Positions 60,671 through 64,000 of a DNA stretch of 64,000 nucleotides are shown here, piece by piece (positions within the stretch are counted from its first letter, which is position 1; the number at the start of each line of letters is the position of its first letter). The stretch is taken from contig NZ_CP119988.1 in assembly GCF_029338515.1 (NCBI RefSeq), positions 1,674,001 through 1,738,000 on the forward strand, in the 5' to 3' direction. Source of the stretch: Haloglomus litoreum (GTDB lineage Archaea; Halobacteriota; Halobacteria; Halobacteriales; Haloarculaceae). The notes below the pieces were generated by a model that saw nothing but the letters and a program-made list of their open reading frames with translations, made no database searches and had not been told where the DNA came from. Position numbers and translations under genes: made by a program.

Positions 60671-61798
60671 TCAGAGCCCCAGCGTCGGGATGAAGTCCTG
60701 CGCGAACACCCCGGCGATGTCCAGCACCGCGATGAGCAGCGTCGTCAGGACGATGGAGGCGGCCGGTGGGTCGAGGTGGGTGTCGGCGTGGGCGTACAGC
60801 ACCCGCTGGCAGAGTTCCCCCGTGAGTCCCCCCACGAGCCCCATCGCGGCACCACCGACGACCACCTGCCAGAGCGGGACGGCCGCCTGTACCTCCGCCG
60901 GAGTCAGTCCCGCACCGGCGGCGCCGGGCACCAGCGCGACCACGAGCAGGCCCGCGGGAAGCGCCATGTGGTGGGTGACCGGGAACTGCTCGGCCCCGAG
61001 CACGAGGAAGAGGAGCGACGCCGCGGTGATGCCGAAGGCGAGGAACGGGCTCGCGGTCACCCAGGCGGTGTAGCCGCTGAACACGCCGACCACGGCGCCC
61101 AGGATGGCCACGTTCGGCCACCGGTACTGGTACGGGAGCCACGGCTCGACGAGGAGTCGCGGCGGCGCGGTGGCCGTCTCGACCGGATCGCCGTCGGTCG
61201 GCCGGCCGTCGTCCACCGTCCCGCCGTCGGCGACGGGCTCCCGATGCCGGCCACGCTCGTACGGCACCATGTTCAGCAGCCCCTCGCGCGCGTCCCCGAT
61301 GAGCGGGTAGCCGAACGCGATGCGGTGGCAGAACGCCGTCACGACGACACTGAACGCCACGGGGTCGAACGGGAGGCCGAACGTCGTCTTCGAGAGGTAG
61401 AACACGAGATAGCCGAGCGCGCCGAAGGCCCCACCGACGAGCAGGACGTCCGGGGCCGACCCGAGCGAGTGGGTGATGTTCTTCGCCTCGTGGTAGTCGA
61501 ACCCGGTGTCCATCTTCCCGCGCCGTGCGGCGTAGGCGGCCGCGGCCGCACCGCCCGCGAACGCCACGTGGGGGCCGAAGCCGGCGCCGAACGCGATGCT
61601 ACCCGTGATCCCGTACGCGCCGAGCGCGCCATCGGTCCCGGCGGCCGCGGCAAGGTCGCTCCCGATGTTCACCACCTCGCCGACGATGACGACGAACCCG
61701 GTGAACGCGAACGAGGGGAGTGCCCCCAGCGAGGCGCCGAAGGCCCCCCCGGCGAACGCGACCGCGGTCAACAGCAGGACGGTCGTCAGCTCGACCAT
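60671..61798 (-). CDS. Large integral membrane protein, unknown function
   Basis: A 375-residue protein with about ten hydrophobic segments, His residues in TGFDYHEAKNITH and FGYPLIGDAREG, and a charged loop (about 190-220, EPVADGGTVDDGRPTDGDP). Gly/Ala-rich helices give it the look of a transporter or sensor. I recall a haloarchaeal DUF7973-like name, but not firmly. Convergent with cutA. Confidence 0.6.
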   Translation of the reverse strand: MVELTTVLLLTAVAFAGGAFGASLGALPSFAFTGFVVIVGEVVNIGSDLAAAAGTDGALGAYGITGSIAFGAGFGPHVAFAGGAAAAAYAARRGKMDTGFDYHEAKNITHSLGSAPDVLLVGGAFGALGYLVFYLSKTTFGLPFDPVAFSVVVTAFCHRIAFGYPLIGDAREGLLNMVPYERGRHREPVADGGTVDDGRPTDGDPVETATAPPRLLVEPWLPYQYRWPNVAILGAVVGVFSGYTAWVTASPFLAFGITAASLLFLVLGAEQFPVTHHMALPAGLLVVALVPGAAGAGLTPAEVQAAVPLWQVVVGGAAMGLVGGLTGELCQRVLYAHADTHLDPPAASIVLTTLLIAVLDIAGVFAQDFIPTLGL

Positions 61799-62027
61799 CC
61801 GGTCGGCACCTCCGTATGAGCAGCCGTACAGATGTTCATCACTCGGCGCTCCCGGGACCAGTCAGTTAGCGTTGTCCATCTGCGGCGAGGCGCCACCGCC
61901 GGCCAGCTGCACCGACCCGATCCGGTGCAAGGGGACCCGGCCCGGAGCCGAGGGCGGTCACGTCCTGCGGTTTCACTTCCACTCCGGGTGGCTGGCGTTC
62001 ATACTCGTTCCACTCGAACGTTCATCC

Positions 62028-62204
62028 ATGTCGATAGACACCGTTCGCGTGCGTCCCGACACCACCAGCACGCCCAGTCCCGACCGCCGCGTCTTCGACG
62101 TGAGCGAACGCCCGCCTGCCGAGATCGTGGAGTACGCCCGCGACACCGACACGGACTGCTACCTCGAACGCAAGGGTGGCCGGACCTACCTGGTCGCGGA
62201 CTGA
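62028..62204 (+). CDS. 58-residue haloarchaeal protein, unknown function
   Basis: MSIDTVRVRPDTTSTPSPDRRVF, then VSERPPAEIVEYARDTDTDCYLERKGGRTYLVAD. A single Cys and a compact strand at the end. No named family recognised; the codon use is like that of neighbours, so a real small gene is likely. Divergent from the membrane protein, and convergent with rpl12. Confidence 0.55.
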   Translation: MSIDTVRVRPDTTSTPSPDRRVFDVSERPPAEIVEYARDTDTDCYLERKGGRTYLVAD

Positions 62205-62379
62205 CGGCGAATCGACGATCCGGTAATCGGATTCTTTGTGGATCGCTCGACGAGCCGCAGCCGTGACTATCGGGTATCCGCGCTACCGCCGTAATCGGAT
62301 CAGAATCACGCGGGGCGGTCGAGACACCCGTAGCTCCCCGGTGGCGTCGAAAGAAGTGGCGTGTCAGTCGGTGACCGAT

Positions 62380-62742
62380 TCAGCCGAACAGCTCGCCGAG
62401 GCCCTCGCCGCTGGCGTCGTCCTCGTCGTCGTCGTCGCCGCCCTCGTCGGCCTCGGCCTCCTCGGCCTCGTCGTCGTCGTCGCCGCCCTCGTCGGCCTCG
62501 GCTTCCTCGGCCTCGGCACCGCCCGCGGCACCACCAGCGGCGCCGCCGGCACCGCCGGCCGGGACCGCAGCGGCCCCCTGGACGGCCTCCTCGATGTCGA
62601 CGTCCTCCAGCGCGGCCACGAGGGCCTTGACGCGGGACTCGTCGACGTCGGCGCCGGCAGCCTCCAGCACGCCGGTCAGGTTGTCTTCGTTGATCTCTTC
62701 GCCCGTCTCGTTCAGGATGAGTGCTGCGTAAACGTATTCCAT
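62380..62742 (-). CDS. rpl12: 50S ribosomal protein L12/P1 with duplicated acidic hinge
   Basis: A 120-residue archaeal L12 stalk protein. The N-terminal dimerisation domain ([36 protein letters not shown]) is followed by an Ala/Gly hinge and a charged tail ending [14 protein letters not shown]. The hinge shows [15 protein letters not shown] twice in tandem (about residues 76-90 and 91-105). It binds elongation factors during translation. It follows rpl10 by 5 bases. Confidence 0.96.
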   Translation of the reverse strand: MEYVYAALILNETGEEINEDNLTGVLEAAGADVDESRVKALVAALEDVDIEEAVQGAAAVPAGGAGGAAGGAAGGAEAEEAEADEGGDDDDEAEEAEADEGGDDDDEDDASGEGLGELFG

Positions 62743-62747
62743 TGTTG

Positions 62748-63833
62748 TCAGAACATCGCACCGAGTGCTTCGCCACCGTCGCCACCGTCGTCGTCATCGT
62801 CGGTGTCGTCGGCGTCGGCCTCGGCGTCTTCGGTCTGGTCGTCCGCCTGTTCCTCCTCGTCCTCGGTGGCGTCCGTCTCGGTGTCGGGGGACGCGTCACC
62901 GCCCGCCGGCTCGGGGGCAGTCCCCCGGAGCTCCTCGGGCAGCGCCTCGTCGTCGTCGATGACAGCCGCGAGCGCGCGGAGCTGCGAGTCGGCCCGCGCG
63001 ACGAGGTCCTCGGCCACGTCGGGCGACTCGATGGCCGCCTCGATGGCCAGCGAGCGCGCCTCGTTGGCGCCCTTGCCCAGCATGCTGGGGACCGTCTGCG
63101 CGGTCGGGTACCCGGCGTTGATGGACAGGTTCTGCGCGCGAGCGGCCGCGGTCTCGATGTCGGCCCGGTACTCCTCGATGTCGATGTCGAGGTCCTCCGG
63201 GTCGAACATGACGCCGTCGGAGACGACGCCACGGAGGTCGAGGCCGACCTCCTTGGGCTCGATGCCGAGCTCGCTCAGAACGTTGGCCAGGTCCGAGCTG
63301 ACCTCCTCGCCCGCCTCGAGGACGGTCGAGTCGGACATGACCTGGATGGAGCCGTCCTGGATGCGCGCGTCGGCGCCGACCTGCTGCAGCTCGCCCACGA
63401 ACGGTCCGGGGTCGATGCCCGTGTCACCCTCGGGGATGACGATGTCGTTGGGCGCGACCTCGCCGGCGTTGATGGGCGCGGGCGTCTTCGACGCCTCGAG
63501 CTGCTGGTAGAGTCCGAACGGGTTGTCGTTGGTCCCGATGAGGCCCACCTGGCCGGAGACGAACTCCGTCAGGTCCTCGAGGCCATCGTCGACCTCCTCC
63601 AGCGCCCGGACGAGCAGGGTGTTACGGGAGACGCGGAGTTCCGCGGTCCCGTAGAGCTCCCGGCGCATGTCCTGGAGCTGTCGCGAGGGGATCCCCGCGA
63701 TGTCCACGACGCCGACGCTCTCGTAGGACTCGATGGTCTCGACGAGGTCGTCGACCTCCTCGCGCTTCCACTCGGGGATGTGCTCGGTCTTGCGCTCGGC
63801 GGCCGCCTGGGCCTCGGCTTCCTCGGCGCTCAT
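62748..63833 (-). CDS. rpl10: 50S ribosomal protein L10/P0
   Basis: A 361-residue archaeal L10 (P0) stalk base, which holds L12 dimers and rRNA. Segments include [101 protein letters not shown] and [11 protein letters not shown]; the C-terminus is highly acidic. It starts one base into the rpl1 stop (TGATG overlap), so it is coupled. Confidence 0.97.
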   Translation of the reverse strand: MSAEEAEAQAAAERKTEHIPEWKREEVDDLVETIESYESVGVVDIAGIPSRQLQDMRRELYGTAELRVSRNTLLVRALEEVDDGLEDLTEFVSGQVGLIGTNDNPFGLYQQLEASKTPAPINAGEVAPNDIVIPEGDTGIDPGPFVGELQQVGADARIQDGSIQVMSDSTVLEAGEEVSSDLANVLSELGIEPKEVGLDLRGVVSDGVMFDPEDLDIDIEEYRADIETAAARAQNLSINAGYPTAQTVPSMLGKGANEARSLAIEAAIESPDVAEDLVARADSQLRALAAVIDDDEALPEELRGTAPEPAGGDASPDTETDATEDEEEQADDQTEDAEADADDTDDDDDGGDGGEALGAMF

Positions 63834-64000
63834 CAGATGGGCACCTCCTTGGCCGGACCCATGGTGGTCTTGACGAAGATGCGGTCGATGTTCTGCGGCC
63901 CCTTCTCGAGGTCCGCGGTCATCCGCCGGACGATCACGTCGATGTTGTCGGCGATCTCGTCGGCGGTCATGTCCTCGGCGCCGACGCGGGTGTGGAAGGT
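63833..64000 (-). CDS. rpl1: 50S ribosomal protein L1, 3' part
   Basis: The C-terminal 55 residues of L1, read from the window edge: [20 protein letters not shown] and [15 protein letters not shown], then [18 protein letters not shown] before TGA. L1 binds 23S rRNA and often its own mRNA in Archaea. The start is outside the window, and the gene heads the L1-L10-L12 operon. Confidence 0.95.
   Translation of the reverse strand, partial: TFHTRVGAEDMTADEIADNIDVIVRRMTADLEKGPQNIDRIFVKTTMGPAKEVPI

Noticed and set aside
1-64000. CRISPR arrays, insertion sequences, prophage or integrase genes
   Set aside because: No regularly spaced direct repeats, no transposase or integrase signatures and no flanking target duplications were seen. 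The hairpin elements lack coding capacity.

Overview
The window is chromosomal DNA of a halophilic archaeon (class Halobacteria). It is GC-rich, the predicted proteins are strongly acidic, and it carries archaeal information-processing genes (aRF1, TFS, L40e, PDCD5, L1/L10/L12), archaeal lipid and cofactor genes (geranylgeranyl reductase, MptA, archaeal-type S-adenosylmethionine synthetase) and many small families known mainly from haloarchaea. Several start codons sit about 25-30 bases after a TATA-like box, as expected for leaderless haloarchaeal mRNAs. I see no insertion sequence, prophage, integrase or CRISPR array, so this looks like core genome. The genus cannot be fixed from the sequence alone.

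Layout. 1-4.4 kb: the end of nadC, a BBE-type flavin oxidase, and a translationally coupled pair matching the DgcN/DgcA D-glutamate pathway. 4.5-7.5 kb: a PGF-CTERM-like surface protein, a Vms1/VLRF1-like release factor homologue and a small haloarchaeal protein. 7.7-13.4 kb: M48 protease, alpha/beta hydrolase, S9 peptidase, glycosyltransferase and a SnoaL-like protein. 13.4-19.1 kb: a minus-strand block with TFS, a Cys-rich acidic protein, a coiled-coil zinc-ribbon protein, a degenerate RecA/KaiC-like protein, a lipoprotein, a TIM-barrel-like protein, a 22-residue membrane peptide and a PAS histidine kinase. 19.2-26.7 kb: DUF5796-like genes, a SlyD-type FKBP with a GGM-rich tail, a CYTH protein, S-adenosylmethionine synthetase, MptA, NAD kinase and a KaiC-like ATPase.

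27-33 kb: homoserine kinase diverges from a four-gene overlapping operon of envelope proteins ending in a 1032-residue Arg-rich protein; I take it to be part of a haloarchaeal pilus or secretion machine. 33-42.3 kb: DUF5791-like, an SDR epimerase, a DHH phosphoesterase, L40e, an MBL hydrolase, an AarF/UbiB kinase, PDCD5 with a PP-loop protein, a thioredoxin-reductase-like flavoprotein and a glutaredoxin. 42.4-54.4 kb: acyl-CoA dehydrogenase, a Cys-free PAPS-reductase/CysD-like PP-loop protein, membrane proteins, aldo/keto reductase, a Tat-exported GH15-like glucoamylase, aRF1, a MinD-like ATPase and geranylgeranyl reductase.

54.4-58.2 kb: a hairpin-rich intergenic region, a lipocalin-like protein, tRNA-Gln(UUG), then a metal/redox locus (DtxR-type regulator, ferritin-like protein, rubrerythrin-like zinc ribbon) enclosing a 570-base non-coding region that folds, by eye, into a complex RNA on the minus strand. 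58.2-64 kb: methyltransferase, GNAT, YbhB-like lipoprotein, HEWD, CutA, a membrane protein and the start of the L1-L10-L12 stalk operon.

The observations most worth following are the structured RNA (57543-57892), a two-hairpin element found at the ends of three convergent gene pairs (23.7, 26.8 and 54.7 kb), clusters of perfect hairpins with three-base loops (6.9 and 54.5 kb), and the pilus-like operon at 28-33 kb.
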